This document shows, piece by piece, positions 16,775 through 25,119 of a stretch of 64,000 bases of DNA. Under the pieces are notes generated by a model. It had not been told where the DNA came from. It searched no databases and worked only from the letters and a program-made list of their open reading frames with translations. Both the position numbers and the translations under genes were made by a program. The DNA lies in the NCBI GenBank assembly GCA_964513075.1, contig CAZELR010000013.1, positions 18,694 to 82,693 on the forward strand, given 5' to 3'. The stretch is from DAOUBP01 sp964513075 (lineage in GTDB: Bacteria > Chloroflexota > Anaerolineae > CG2-30-64-16). The stretch's first letter is position 1; every line of letters starts with the position of its first letter.

Positions 16775-19324
16775 GTGTCCTTGCAGCATGTATGTAAGGG
16801 GAGCGCTGCTGAGTTGAAACAACTGACATTGCCCGTTACCGGTATGACATGCGCGAACTGTGTTGCCACGGTGGAGCGCAATCTGAAGAAGCTGGATGGC
16901 GTTCAGGCTGCGTCCGTCAATCTGTCGTCCGAGCGCGCCTTAGTGGATTTTGACCCTGCCCGGCTGGGGCTGACTGACCTCATCGTGCGGGTCGAGCGCG
17001 CAGGGTACGGTGTAGCGACCGGCGAGGCGAACCTGGCCATCAAGCGGCTGGCCGACGACGTCGACGCTCGACGCTTGGAAAACGCGCTGCGCAAGCTTGA
17101 AGGCGTGCTTGACGCTCAGGTCACTTACGCAGCCGAAAAGGCGCGTGTCCGCTACGTTCCGACGATCGTCAGCCAGGCGGAGATCCGTCGCGCGGTCATT
17201 GCGGCTGGTTTTGAGGCGCTTGAGTTGGGCGGAGATGTGGAAGATGCGGAGGCGGTGGCTCGTCAGCGTGAAATCGACACCCAGCGCCGCCTGCTGATCA
17301 TCGGCCTGGTGTTTACTATACCGCTCTTCCTCTTTTCCATGGGCAAGGATGCCGGCCTGTTGCCTGCGTTCGTCTACAACCCAGGCGCCGCGGCCCACAT
17401 CGGTGGAATGCGCGAGGCTAAGCCGTGGTTCAACTGGGTCCTGCTGGCGCTGGCGACCCCGGTGCAGTTCTATGTCGGTTTGCAGTACTATATCGGTGCG
17501 TTCAAAGCACTGCGCAACCGCTCTGCCAACATGGACGTGCTGATCGCGTTGGGATCCTCTGCCGCGTATTTCTACAGCCTGCCCGTTACCTTCGGCTGGC
17601 TGGGCGGACACGTTTACTTCGAGACCGCGGCAGTGATCATCACGCTCATCAAGCTGGGCAAGCTCCTGGAGGCGCGCGCCAAGGGACGTACAAGCGAAGC
17701 GATCAAGAAGCTGATGGGGTTGCGCGCCGCAACGGCACGCGTTATGCGCGCGGGGCAGGAGTTGGAAGTCCCGACCGACGATGTCAAGGTTGGCGACGTG
17801 GTCCTGGTGCGGCCGGGCGAGAAGATCCCGGTCGACGGCGTGATCATCGAGGGGCGCTCGGCGGTGGATGAATCGATGCTCACCGGCGAGTCGCTGCCGG
17901 TTGAGAAAGGACCGGGTGCACCCGTGATCGGCGCTACACTTAATAGGCTGGGCCTGTTGAAGTTTGAGGCCACCAAAGTTGGTCGGGAGACAGCGCTGGC
18001 GCAGATCGTCCGCCTGGTGGAGGAAGCTCAGGGCAGCAAGGCGCCGATCCAGAAGCTGGCCGATCAAGTTTCGGCAGTTTTTGTGCCTGCGGTTATCGCG
18101 CTAGCCGTAATCACCTTTGCAGGCTGGTACTTCTTCGGCCCGCCGCTGGCGGTCAACGCGGATATAAATGCGTTCACGCGTGCCCTCATCAATATGGTCG
18201 CGGTGTTGGTCATCGCCTGCCCGTGTGCCATGGGGCTCGCCACGCCGACCGCCGTCATGGTGGGTACAGGCAAAGGCGCCGAGCTGGGTATCCTGTTCCG
18301 CACCTCCGAAGCGTTGGAGCGCGCGGGCAAAGTGAGCGTGGTGGTGCTCGACAAGACGGGGACGATCACGAAGGGTCAGCCTGCAGTAACGGATGTCGTG
18401 ACCGACGGGCAGATCGCGGCGGACGAATTGCTGCGCGGTGCAGCCTCCGTAGAAAAAGGCAGCGAGCATCCTCTTGGCGAAGCGATCTGGGCGGAGGCGA
18501 CCAACCGCAGCCTGACCCTCGCGGAGCCGCAGGGCTTTCGGGCCGAGGCCGGCCTGGGGGTGGAGGCTGAAGTGGCTGGCCAACGTTTCGTCGTGGGCAA
18601 CCGGCGTATGATGGATGCGCATGGCTACGCGCTGAATGGTTTGGAAGCTTCGGTTGAACGGTTAGAAAATGAGGCGAAGACCGCCATGCTGGTGGCGGTG
18701 GATGGCGTCGTGCGTGGGGTGATCGCTGTCGCAGATACGGTCAAGGACGGCTCACGTGAAGCGATCGCCGAGCTGCAGCGCATGGGGCTGCGCGTTGTCA
18801 TGATCACCGGCGACAACCGCCGCACAGCCGAAGCCGTCGCCAGCCAGGTGGGCGTCGATACGGTGCTGGCCGAGGTGCTGCCAGGCGAGAAGGCCGCTCA
18901 GGTAAAGGCGCTGCAGGATTTGCGATCTGAAAGTTCAGGGATCCTCATTCGTAAATCGCAAATCGAAAATCAGAAATCCGTCGTGGCGATGGTTGGGGAT
19001 GGCGTGAACGATGCGCCGGCCCTGGCACAGGCGGATGTTGGCCTGGCGATCGGCACGGGCACCGATGTGGCGATGGCTGCCGCGCCGATCACCCTCATTA
19101 GCGGCGATCTGCGCGGGGTTGCGCGCGCCATTTCACTCTCGCGCAAGACTTTGCGAACGATCAAACAGAACCTGTTTTGGGCTTTCTTCTATAACATCAT
19201 CCTGATTCCGGCGGCTGCGTTGGGCTATCTGACCCCGATGCTTGCCGCGGGCGCGATGGCGTTCAGCAGCGTTTTCGTGGTTAGCAACAGCCTGCGCCTG
19301 CGCAGACAGAAGATTGCTGGATAG
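16775..19324 (+). CDS. copA: copper-translocating P-type ATPase
   Basis: P1B-type ATPase that exports Cu(I). Order: heavy-metal domain with GMTCANC near residue 23; a second HMA-like domain (about 90-150) that has lost its CxxC; eight predicted membrane segments with the metal motif ACPCAMG; actuator loop TGES; phosphorylation motif DKTGTITKG; hinge GDGVNDAPALAQAD. The start is ambiguous: GTG at 16775 would be almost leaderless, whereas TTG at 16814 has AAGGGGAG ten bases before it. Residues about 719-735, between the P-domain and GDGVNDAP, derive from a short AAATCGCAAATC-type repeat inserted in frame. Confidence 0.93.
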   Translation: MSLQHVCKGSAAELKQLTLPVTGMTCANCVATVERNLKKLDGVQAASVNLSSERALVDFDPARLGLTDLIVRVERAGYGVATGEANLAIKRLADDVDARRLENALRKLEGVLDAQVTYAAEKARVRYVPTIVSQAEIRRAVIAAGFEALELGGDVEDAEAVARQREIDTQRRLLIIGLVFTIPLFLFSMGKDAGLLPAFVYNPGAAAHIGGMREAKPWFNWVLLALATPVQFYVGLQYYIGAFKALRNRSANMDVLIALGSSAAYFYSLPVTFGWLGGHVYFETAAVIITLIKLGKLLEARAKGRTSEAIKKLMGLRAATARVMRAGQELEVPTDDVKVGDVVLVRPGEKIPVDGVIIEGRSAVDESMLTGESLPVEKGPGAPVIGATLNRLGLLKFEATKVGRETALAQIVRLVEEAQGSKAPIQKLADQVSAVFVPAVIALAVITFAGWYFFGPPLAVNADINAFTRALINMVAVLVIACPCAMGLATPTAVMVGTGKGAELGILFRTSEALERAGKVSVVVLDKTGTITKGQPAVTDVVTDGQIAADELLRGAASVEKGSEHPLGEAIWAEATNRSLTLAEPQGFRAEAGLGVEAEVAGQRFVVGNRRMMDAHGYALNGLEASVERLENEAKTAMLVAVDGVVRGVIAVADTVKDGSREAIAELQRMGLRVVMITGDNRRTAEAVASQVGVDTVLAEVLPGEKAAQVKALQDLRSESSGILIRKSQIENQKSVVAMVGDGVNDAPALAQADVGLAIGTGTDVAMAAAPITLISGDLRGVARAISLSRKTLRTIKQNLFWAFFYNIILIPAAALGYLTPMLAAGAMAFSSVFVVSNSLRLRRQKIAG
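18949..18979. repeat. AAATCG-type short repeat inside copA
   Basis: Words CGTAAATCGC, AAATCGAAAATC and AGAAATCC run in tandem and are translated in frame as roughly RKSQIENQKS just before the conserved VAMVGDGVND block. The AT-rich composition contrasts with the surrounding gene. Confidence 0.7.
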
Positions 19325-19361
19325 ATACACCGCCGTGCTTGCAGCTCACTTTCTACTTGAT

Positions 19362-20201
19362 TCAGTCATTGCCCACCAGCAGCCCTGGCTGACACGAGCG
19401 GCAGAAGTTCGTTGACCGGCGCTCGCGCGTGACTTCACTGATCGGACTCCCGCAGCGCGGGCATGGTTCGCCGGGCTTGCCGTGGACCGCCAGAAAATCC
19501 CGGATTTCCACATCGATCGGTATGTATGCCGCCGCATCGCCCACGCGTTCCTCCAACGCCGCGATCGCCTTCTCCAGCACCGCGCCCATGACCCGGTAAA
19601 GCCGCGCGACATCGTCGCTGGAGAGGCTGGCGCGGCGCCTGAAGGGATAGAGGCCCGCGGCCCAGCAGATTTCGTCCGCGTACGCGTTGCCGATGCCGGC
19701 CACGAAGGCCTGATTGGTCAGAATTCCCTTGATCTCGCCATGATGCTTGCGTAATCGTTCGCGAAAGACCTCCAGCGTCAGAGCAGGGTCGTCCGCGTCC
19801 GGTCCTTGCTCGGCGTAAGTGGGCACCTGGGCCAGGTCGTTAGTGAGGTAAACCTTACCCATATCGACCGCGTCGTGATAGCGCAACTCGTGGCCATCCT
19901 CCAATTGCAGGATGAGGGCGTCGCGCGCGCGGTCGCGTGGCAGCGGCTGGCCATAGCGCAGGCGGCCGGCCAGCATGGGGTTGATCACCAGGGTGGGGCC
20001 ATCTGTCAATGGCAACAACAGGAATTTGCCGCGACGGCTGACCTGGGCGAAGCGACGGCCTACCAGGCGCGGCGCCATATCGCCGCCCAGCAAGTTGCGC
20101 AGCACGGTGGGCCGGTGCACCCGCGCCTCTGTGATAGCGGTGCCCGCCAGCCGCGGGGCCAGGCGGCGGATAATGATCTCAAGGTCGGGCAGTTCGGGCA
20201 T
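19362..20201 (-). CDS. mutM: formamidopyrimidine-DNA glycosylase
   Basis: 279-residue Fpg/Nei-family base-excision enzyme that removes oxidised purines and nicks the strand. The N-terminus is PELPDLE (usual PELPEVE), keeping the catalytic Pro and first Glu. NQAFVAGIGNAYADEICW is the H2TH block. The C-terminal zinc finger has CPRCGSPI and CRSCQPG, including the conserved Arg region. The convergent copA gene ends 37 bases away. The amidase gene upstream on the same strand ends 33 bases before, so they may be cotranscribed. Confidence 0.93.
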   Translation of the reverse strand: MPELPDLEIIIRRLAPRLAGTAITEARVHRPTVLRNLLGGDMAPRLVGRRFAQVSRRGKFLLLPLTDGPTLVINPMLAGRLRYGQPLPRDRARDALILQLEDGHELRYHDAVDMGKVYLTNDLAQVPTYAEQGPDADDPALTLEVFRERLRKHHGEIKGILTNQAFVAGIGNAYADEICWAAGLYPFRRRASLSSDDVARLYRVMGAVLEKAIAALEERVGDAAAYIPIDVEIRDFLAVHGKPGEPCPRCGSPISEVTRERRSTNFCRSCQPGLLVGND

Positions 20202-20234
20202 GGGCGCCTCCGCGACTCAGCTAGTGTTCATCCT

Positions 20235-21746
20235 TTAGACTTTTGGGTTGATGGTAGCCTGGAATTGAGGCGGCCGCCGGATCCGGGTCCCCTGCTCGAA
20301 CGCATACGCGAACCGGATGAGTTTGGACTCGTTCCACGCCGCGCCAATGAACGAAATCCCCACCGGCAGCCCCCAAACATACCCTGCGGGCACCGTAATG
20401 CTCGGGTAGCCGGCTACCGCTGCCAGGGTCGAGCTGCCTTCGCCGTTCGGATCGCCACATACGTGGTCGATTGGCCAGGCCGGGTCGCCCGAGGGCGCGA
20501 CGATGGCATCGAGGCTGTGCTCGCGCAGCGTCGCGTCGATCCCTTCATCCCGCGCCAGCCGGTGGTTGGCCGCCAGCGCCGCAAGGTACTTCTCCTCGGT
20601 CAGCGGTCCCTTCTCCTGCGCCTTCAGCATGATCTCCTGGCCGAAGGTGGGCATCACTTTCCCGCGATGGGCTTCGTTGAACGCGATGACGTCGGCCAGC
20701 GAGCGCACCGCTGCACCGGGGCCGAGGGCGGCCAGGTACGCGTCCAGGTCTGCCTTGAACTCGTATAGCAGCACTTCGAACTCGGTTTCGCTGAGTTGTT
20801 TGGCGGTCGCGATGTTTGCAGGATCGACGATCTCCGCGCCCAGGTCGCGCAGCGCGGCCAGGCTTTCCTCGAAGATCGCGTTCACGCGCGGGAGAAAGTC
20901 ACCCAGGGTGCGCGCCACGCCGATGCGTGCACCCTGCAAGCCGCCTCTGTCTAGCAGGCGAAGAACGGCTGCGCCGTCCGTCTCTGCCCACTTCTGCCCG
21001 CTATCTAGCGTGATCGCATCGCGCGAGTCAGGGCCCGCCAGCGCAGCCAACAGCAGCGCAGCGTCGGCCACGGTGCGCGCCATAGGGCCTGCAGTGTCCT
21101 GGCTGTGTGCAATCGGAACGATGCCGGCCCGGCTCACCAGGCCCAGGGTTGGCTTGATGCCCACAATGCCGCAGATTTGCGACGGGCAGATGATGGACCC
21201 ATCGGTCTCGGTGCCTACCGCCGCCGCGCACAGGTCCGCGGCTACCGCCACGGCTGAGCCGGAACTGGAGCCGCAGGGGGAGCGATCCAGCGCGTACGGG
21301 TTGCGCGTCTGTCCGCCGCGGCTGCTCCATCCGCTGACCGAGTGTGACGAGCGGAAGTTGGCCCACTCGCTGAGGTTGGTTTTGCCCAGGACGATCGCGC
21401 CGGCCGCGCGCAGCCGGGTCGCGATGGTCGCGTCCTGAGCCACGTAGGAGCCAACCAGTGCCAGTGAGCCGGCGCTGGTCTGCATCCGATCGGCCGTAGC
21501 GATGTTGTCCTTCAGCAGGAGTGGAACGCCGTGCAGTGGGCCCCGTGTCGTGCCTAGCTCTCGTTCGTGGTCAAGTGCGTCAGCGATTTCCAGCGCGTCC
21601 GGGTTGATCTCGATTACGCTGTTGAGGCATGGACCGGCCTGATCGATCTCCCGGATGCGGGCCAGGTAGGCTTCGGTTAACTGGCGGGCTGTGAGTTTCC
21701 CCGCGGCCATCCGATCTTGCATCTCGTTGAGCGTCAACTCTTCCAC
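20235..21746 (-). CDS. amidase, amidase-signature family
   Basis: 503 residues. The Ser-cisSer-Lys triad is visible: Lys in LLLKDNI (about 79), cis-Ser in CGSSSGSAVAVAA and the nucleophile in TETDGSIICPS. GPLHGVP and KTNLSEWANFR are also typical. Substrate is unknown; the enzyme hydrolyses amide bonds. The start is GTG at 21746 with AAGGAG nine bases upstream, placed inside the 3' end of the pseudouridine synthase frame, so the genes overlap by 167 bases. It is not convincingly GatA: no gatB or gatC is nearby and GatA-specific context is missing. Confidence 0.9.
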   Translation of the reverse strand: MEELTLNEMQDRMAAGKLTARQLTEAYLARIREIDQAGPCLNSVIEINPDALEIADALDHERELGTTRGPLHGVPLLLKDNIATADRMQTSAGSLALVGSYVAQDATIATRLRAAGAIVLGKTNLSEWANFRSSHSVSGWSSRGGQTRNPYALDRSPCGSSSGSAVAVAADLCAAAVGTETDGSIICPSQICGIVGIKPTLGLVSRAGIVPIAHSQDTAGPMARTVADAALLLAALAGPDSRDAITLDSGQKWAETDGAAVLRLLDRGGLQGARIGVARTLGDFLPRVNAIFEESLAALRDLGAEIVDPANIATAKQLSETEFEVLLYEFKADLDAYLAALGPGAAVRSLADVIAFNEAHRGKVMPTFGQEIMLKAQEKGPLTEEKYLAALAANHRLARDEGIDATLREHSLDAIVAPSGDPAWPIDHVCGDPNGEGSSTLAAVAGYPSITVPAGYVWGLPVGISFIGAAWNESKLIRFAYAFEQGTRIRRPPQFQATINPKV

Positions 21747-22368
21747 GATCGAGGGCTCCTTTCAAGGCGTTTAATTCGGCATCGGTCAGATCGCGCCACT
21801 GGCCGGGTTGTAACCCACGCAGCGTCAACGGGCCGATGGCAACCCGCACCAGACGCAGGGTGGGATGACCGGCTGCCGCGGTCAGATGACGGATTTGCCG
21901 CTTCTTGCCTTCGCGCAACACGATGCGCAGCCAGGCTGTAGGAATGGTTGGCTGGTCACGGATAGGGACGCCGCGCGGCGGCAAGTCGGGCTCGGTTGCC
22001 AAGAATTCGACTTCGTCTGCCGCCATCCGCTCGCCCTGCACTGATAAGCCGCTGCACAGTGTGTTCACTGTTTCGGCAGTCGGCGTGTTTTCCACCTGGA
22101 CGAAGTAGATCTTGGGTAGCTTGAAGCTGGGATGGGTTAACCGATGCGCCAGTTGGCCGTCGTTGGTGAGCAGCATCAGACCTTCACTGTCACGATCCAA
22201 CCGTCCGGCCACGTCGACGCCTGGCACAGGCACATAATCCGCCAAGGTAGGGCGGCCATCGGGATCGTCGAAGCTGCACAGAACGTCGTACGGCTTGAAG
22301 AACAACAGATAGCGGCCAGTCGGTTCTGGTTTCTGCGCTGCTGCCTGATGCGCTGGCTTGCTGGGCAT
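21580..22368 (-). CDS. RsuA/RluB/RluE-family pseudouridine synthase
   Basis: 262 residues. It converts a specific uridine in rRNA to pseudouridine. Seen: LLFFKPYDVLCSFDD near residue 20, catalytic Asp in GRLDRDSEGLMLLTNDG, FVQVEN, and GKKRQIRHLTAAAGHPTLRLVR. There is no S4 domain in front, as in RluE-type enzymes. The family-like part ends near residue 205; the last 57 residues are low-complexity and lie over the amidase start in another frame, suggesting the original stop was lost or that the genes genuinely overlap. Only a weak GAGAG precedes the ATG. Confidence 0.85.
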   Translation of the reverse strand: MPSKPAHQAAAQKPEPTGRYLLFFKPYDVLCSFDDPDGRPTLADYVPVPGVDVAGRLDRDSEGLMLLTNDGQLAHRLTHPSFKLPKIYFVQVENTPTAETVNTLCSGLSVQGERMAADEVEFLATEPDLPPRGVPIRDQPTIPTAWLRIVLREGKKRQIRHLTAAAGHPTLRLVRVAIGPLTLRGLQPGQWRDLTDAELNALKGALDRGRVDAQRDARSDGRGETHSPPVNRSLPGPHPGDRSGRSMPQQRNRDQPGRAGNR

Positions 22369-22420
22369 ATTGGCTCTCTACGGCTGGTATCGGGGTCTAT
22401 TTTACCACGCAGGCAACAGA

Positions 22421-22450
22421 TTGGACAGACGCGGCGTCTTCTCCTAAAAT
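22421..22450 (+). promoter_or_regulatory. promoter for alpha-glucan phosphorylase
   Basis: TTGGAC (22421-22426), an 18-base spacer and TAAAAT (22445-22450). It overlaps the first in-frame ATG (22449), which therefore cannot be the translation start if this promoter is used. Confidence 0.5.
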
Positions 22451-22496
22451 GGCAGACAAGATGGTATTGATCCATGTACATTCTGGAGGAGACACT

Positions 22497-25049
22497 GTGA
22501 AAACATTAGGGCACGTTGCGGTTTACCCCGCGCCCGATAAGACGATTGCCCGCCTGACTGAGCTGGCATATAACCTGTGGTGGGTTTGGCGCCCTGAGGC
22601 ACAGGCATTATATCAGGAAATTGATCCGGCATTGTGGAAGCGGGTAAATCACAACCCCGCTAAGTTCTTGCGGCTGGTCAGCCAGCGCCGGCTGGCCCAG
22701 GTTGCACAAAACCCTGAATACCTGGCCCGCTATGCAGCGGTCATGGCCGCATTCGATGAGTATATGCACCCAGGTCCTAAGCGCACCTGGTACGCGCGGG
22801 AGCATGACGACCTGCGTGGACGAACCATCGCCTATTTTTCGGCGGAGTTTGGTCTGCACGAGAGCCTGCCAATCTATTCGGGCGGTCTTGGTATTCTGGC
22901 CGGCGACCACTGCAAGACGGCCAGCGACCTGGATCTGCCGTTTGTGGGCGTGGGCTTCCTCTATCCCCAGGGCTACTTCCAACAGCGTATCGATGCCAAC
23001 GGTCACCAACAAGCGATCTACGAGAAGTTGAACTTTGCTGAGGTGCCGGCTACCCCGGCGTTGGGAGCGGGCGGAGAGCAGGTAGTCATTCATGTGGAGC
23101 TGCCGGGCCGCCGCGTCTACGCCAAGGTTTGGCGCATCCAGGTGGGGCGGGTGCCGATCTTCCTGATGGATACCGATGTGGAACAGAACGCCCCGGGCGA
23201 TCGGGAGCTGTCTGCCCGGCTGTACGGCGGCGACCAGCAGATGCGTATCTCGCAAGAGGTGGTGCTGGGCATCGGTGGTGTGCGGGCGCTGCGTGCGTTG
23301 GGGGTGCAGCCCACGGTGTGGCACATGAACGAGGGCCATGCCGCGTTTCTGCAATTGGAGCGTGTCCGTGAACTCGTACAGGAGCACGGACTGACGTTTG
23401 ACGCGGCTTTGTGGGCTGTGCGTTCCGATGCGTTGTTTACAACTCACACGCCCGTGCCGGCTGGCAACGATTCCTTCCCCTTTGACATGATGGATCGTTT
23501 CTTCGGCTCCTTCTGGGGCGGCATGGGGCTTAACCGCGAGCGTTTCCTGGATTTGGGACGGTTCGACAATGCCTGGGGACCGCAATTCAGCATGACGGTG
23601 TTGGCGCTGCGCACCGCGGGCTTGGCCAATGGTGTCAGCCGGTTGCACGGCGAGGTCTCCCGCCGCATGTGGCGCAGCCTCTGGCCTGAGGTGCCGGAGC
23701 CGGAAATCCCTATCAGCCATGTGACCAACGGCGTGCATACCGATTCGTGGGTGCACCCTGAGCTCACCGCGCTGCTGGACCGCTACCTGGGCCCGACCTG
23801 GCGCGATGCCATCGATGATCGTGCGACTTGGGCCAAGGTGGCGGATATCCCCGACGAGATGCTCTGGGCGCAGCACAACCATGCAAAGGCCGCGATGATC
23901 GACCTGGTGCGAGAACGTATTGCTGCGCAACTGCTGCGCGTGGCTGCATCACCGGTTGAGGTCAACGCTGCCGCCTTGGCGCTGAACCCGCAGGCATTGA
24001 CTATCGGTTTTGCGCGGCGTTTTGCTACTTACAAACGAGCAACGCTGCTCTTTCGCGATCAGGAGCGGCTTAAGCGCGTGTTGAACGACCCGCAGCGCCC
24101 TGTGCAGATCATCTTCGCCGGTAAAGCACATCCGGCCGACGAGCCGGGCAAGGCGTTTATCCAGCAGATTTACCAGCTCAGCCGGCAGCCTGATTTCGCG
24201 GGCAAGGTCCTGTTTGTTGAGGATTACGATGCGAATATCGCTCGCCATTTGGTTGCGGGTGTTGATGTGTGGCTGAACAACCCGCGACGGCCGCTGGAGG
24301 CTAGCGGCACCAGCGGTGAGAAAGCCGGTCTGAACGGCGTGCCCAACTTCAGTGTCTTGGACGGCTGGTGGAGCGAAGGCTTTGATGGTGCAAATGGTTG
24401 GGCAATCGGCGCGGAGCGGGAGTATTCTAACGAGGCAGCTCAGGACGAGGCGGACGCGTTATCCCTTTACGCCACGCTTGAAACTGAGATTGTTCCTCAA
24501 TACTACCGCCGCGATGAGCGCGGCATCCCGACGGACTGGCTGAGGATCATGCGCGCGACGATTATGACTGTTGCGCCTGATTATAGCTTTGACCGGATGT
24601 TGAAAGAGTATGTGGCGAAGTTCTATCTGCCTGCGGGTGTGTTGGGCGGGCAGGTGGGGGCAGGCCAGTTTGCAGGGGCTCAGGAACTTGCCGCGTGGGA
24701 GGCGCGCGTGCGCGCTGCGTGGCCGCAAGTTGTGCTGTCGGCATCAGGACCGGCGCATGGGGAGATGACCATTGGCAAGCCGCTGAAGGTGGAGGCCGTT
24801 CTTCGCTCAGGTGCTCTCAGCCCCGACGACCTGGCGGTGGAGCTTGTCTGCGGCCATCTGCGCGGAGACGAACTGGCGGATGCTGTAGTCTTGCCGATGC
24901 GCCGGACGTCAGGTGCGGGGGGCGAACATCGTTTCGAAGTGGGCTTCGATATCACGGAGAGCGGCGTTTTTGCCTACGGCGTGCGGGTCCGGCCAAACCA
25001 CCGTTACCTGCCCAATCCTTTTGCGTCGTGCCTGGTGAAGTGGGCGTAG
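22497..25049 (+). CDS. glgP: alpha-glucan phosphorylase
   Basis: GT35 enzyme of 850 residues that releases glucose-1-phosphate from glycogen or maltodextrin using PLP. I chose GTG at 22497 (GGAGGA six bases before) over ATG at 22449, which overlaps the promoter. The N-terminal DUF3417 segment (TELAYNLWWVWRPEA) is typical of the short phosphorylase subfamily. Then FSAEFGLHESLPIYSGGLG, HMNEGHAAF, THTPVPAGNDSF, RFATYKRATLL and the PLP/phosphate region VPNFSVLDGWWSEGFD. Works with the GH13 and GH57 enzymes elsewhere in the window. Confidence 0.94.
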   Translation: MKTLGHVAVYPAPDKTIARLTELAYNLWWVWRPEAQALYQEIDPALWKRVNHNPAKFLRLVSQRRLAQVAQNPEYLARYAAVMAAFDEYMHPGPKRTWYAREHDDLRGRTIAYFSAEFGLHESLPIYSGGLGILAGDHCKTASDLDLPFVGVGFLYPQGYFQQRIDANGHQQAIYEKLNFAEVPATPALGAGGEQVVIHVELPGRRVYAKVWRIQVGRVPIFLMDTDVEQNAPGDRELSARLYGGDQQMRISQEVVLGIGGVRALRALGVQPTVWHMNEGHAAFLQLERVRELVQEHGLTFDAALWAVRSDALFTTHTPVPAGNDSFPFDMMDRFFGSFWGGMGLNRERFLDLGRFDNAWGPQFSMTVLALRTAGLANGVSRLHGEVSRRMWRSLWPEVPEPEIPISHVTNGVHTDSWVHPELTALLDRYLGPTWRDAIDDRATWAKVADIPDEMLWAQHNHAKAAMIDLVRERIAAQLLRVAASPVEVNAAALALNPQALTIGFARRFATYKRATLLFRDQERLKRVLNDPQRPVQIIFAGKAHPADEPGKAFIQQIYQLSRQPDFAGKVLFVEDYDANIARHLVAGVDVWLNNPRRPLEASGTSGEKAGLNGVPNFSVLDGWWSEGFDGANGWAIGAEREYSNEAAQDEADALSLYATLETEIVPQYYRRDERGIPTDWLRIMRATIMTVAPDYSFDRMLKEYVAKFYLPAGVLGGQVGAGQFAGAQELAAWEARVRAAWPQVVLSASGPAHGEMTIGKPLKVEAVLRSGALSPDDLAVELVCGHLRGDELADAVVLPMRRTSGAGGEHRFEVGFDITESGVFAYGVRVRPNHRYLPNPFASCLVKWA

Positions 25050-25058
25050 GGATGAGGA

Positions 25059-25118
25059 GCGAATCAGCGAATGGCGATGTGCATTCGCTGATTCGCTGAT
25101 TCGCTGATTCGCTGATTC
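25059..25118. repeat. ATTCGCTG repeats forming a 15-bp inverted repeat
   Basis: GCGAATCAGCGAATG (25059-25073) and its exact reverse complement (25082-25096) frame an 8-base loop, and ATTCGCTG is repeated four times at 25083-25114. It fills the gap between glgP and the LuxR-Kelch gene and may serve as a terminator. GAATCAGCGAATGG recurs inside aconitase at 32687-32700. Confidence 0.85.
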
Positions 25119-25119
25119 T

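Noticed and set aside
20235..21746. GatA subunit of tRNA amidotransferase
   Set aside because: Only the general amidase signature is present; gatB and gatC are not adjacent.
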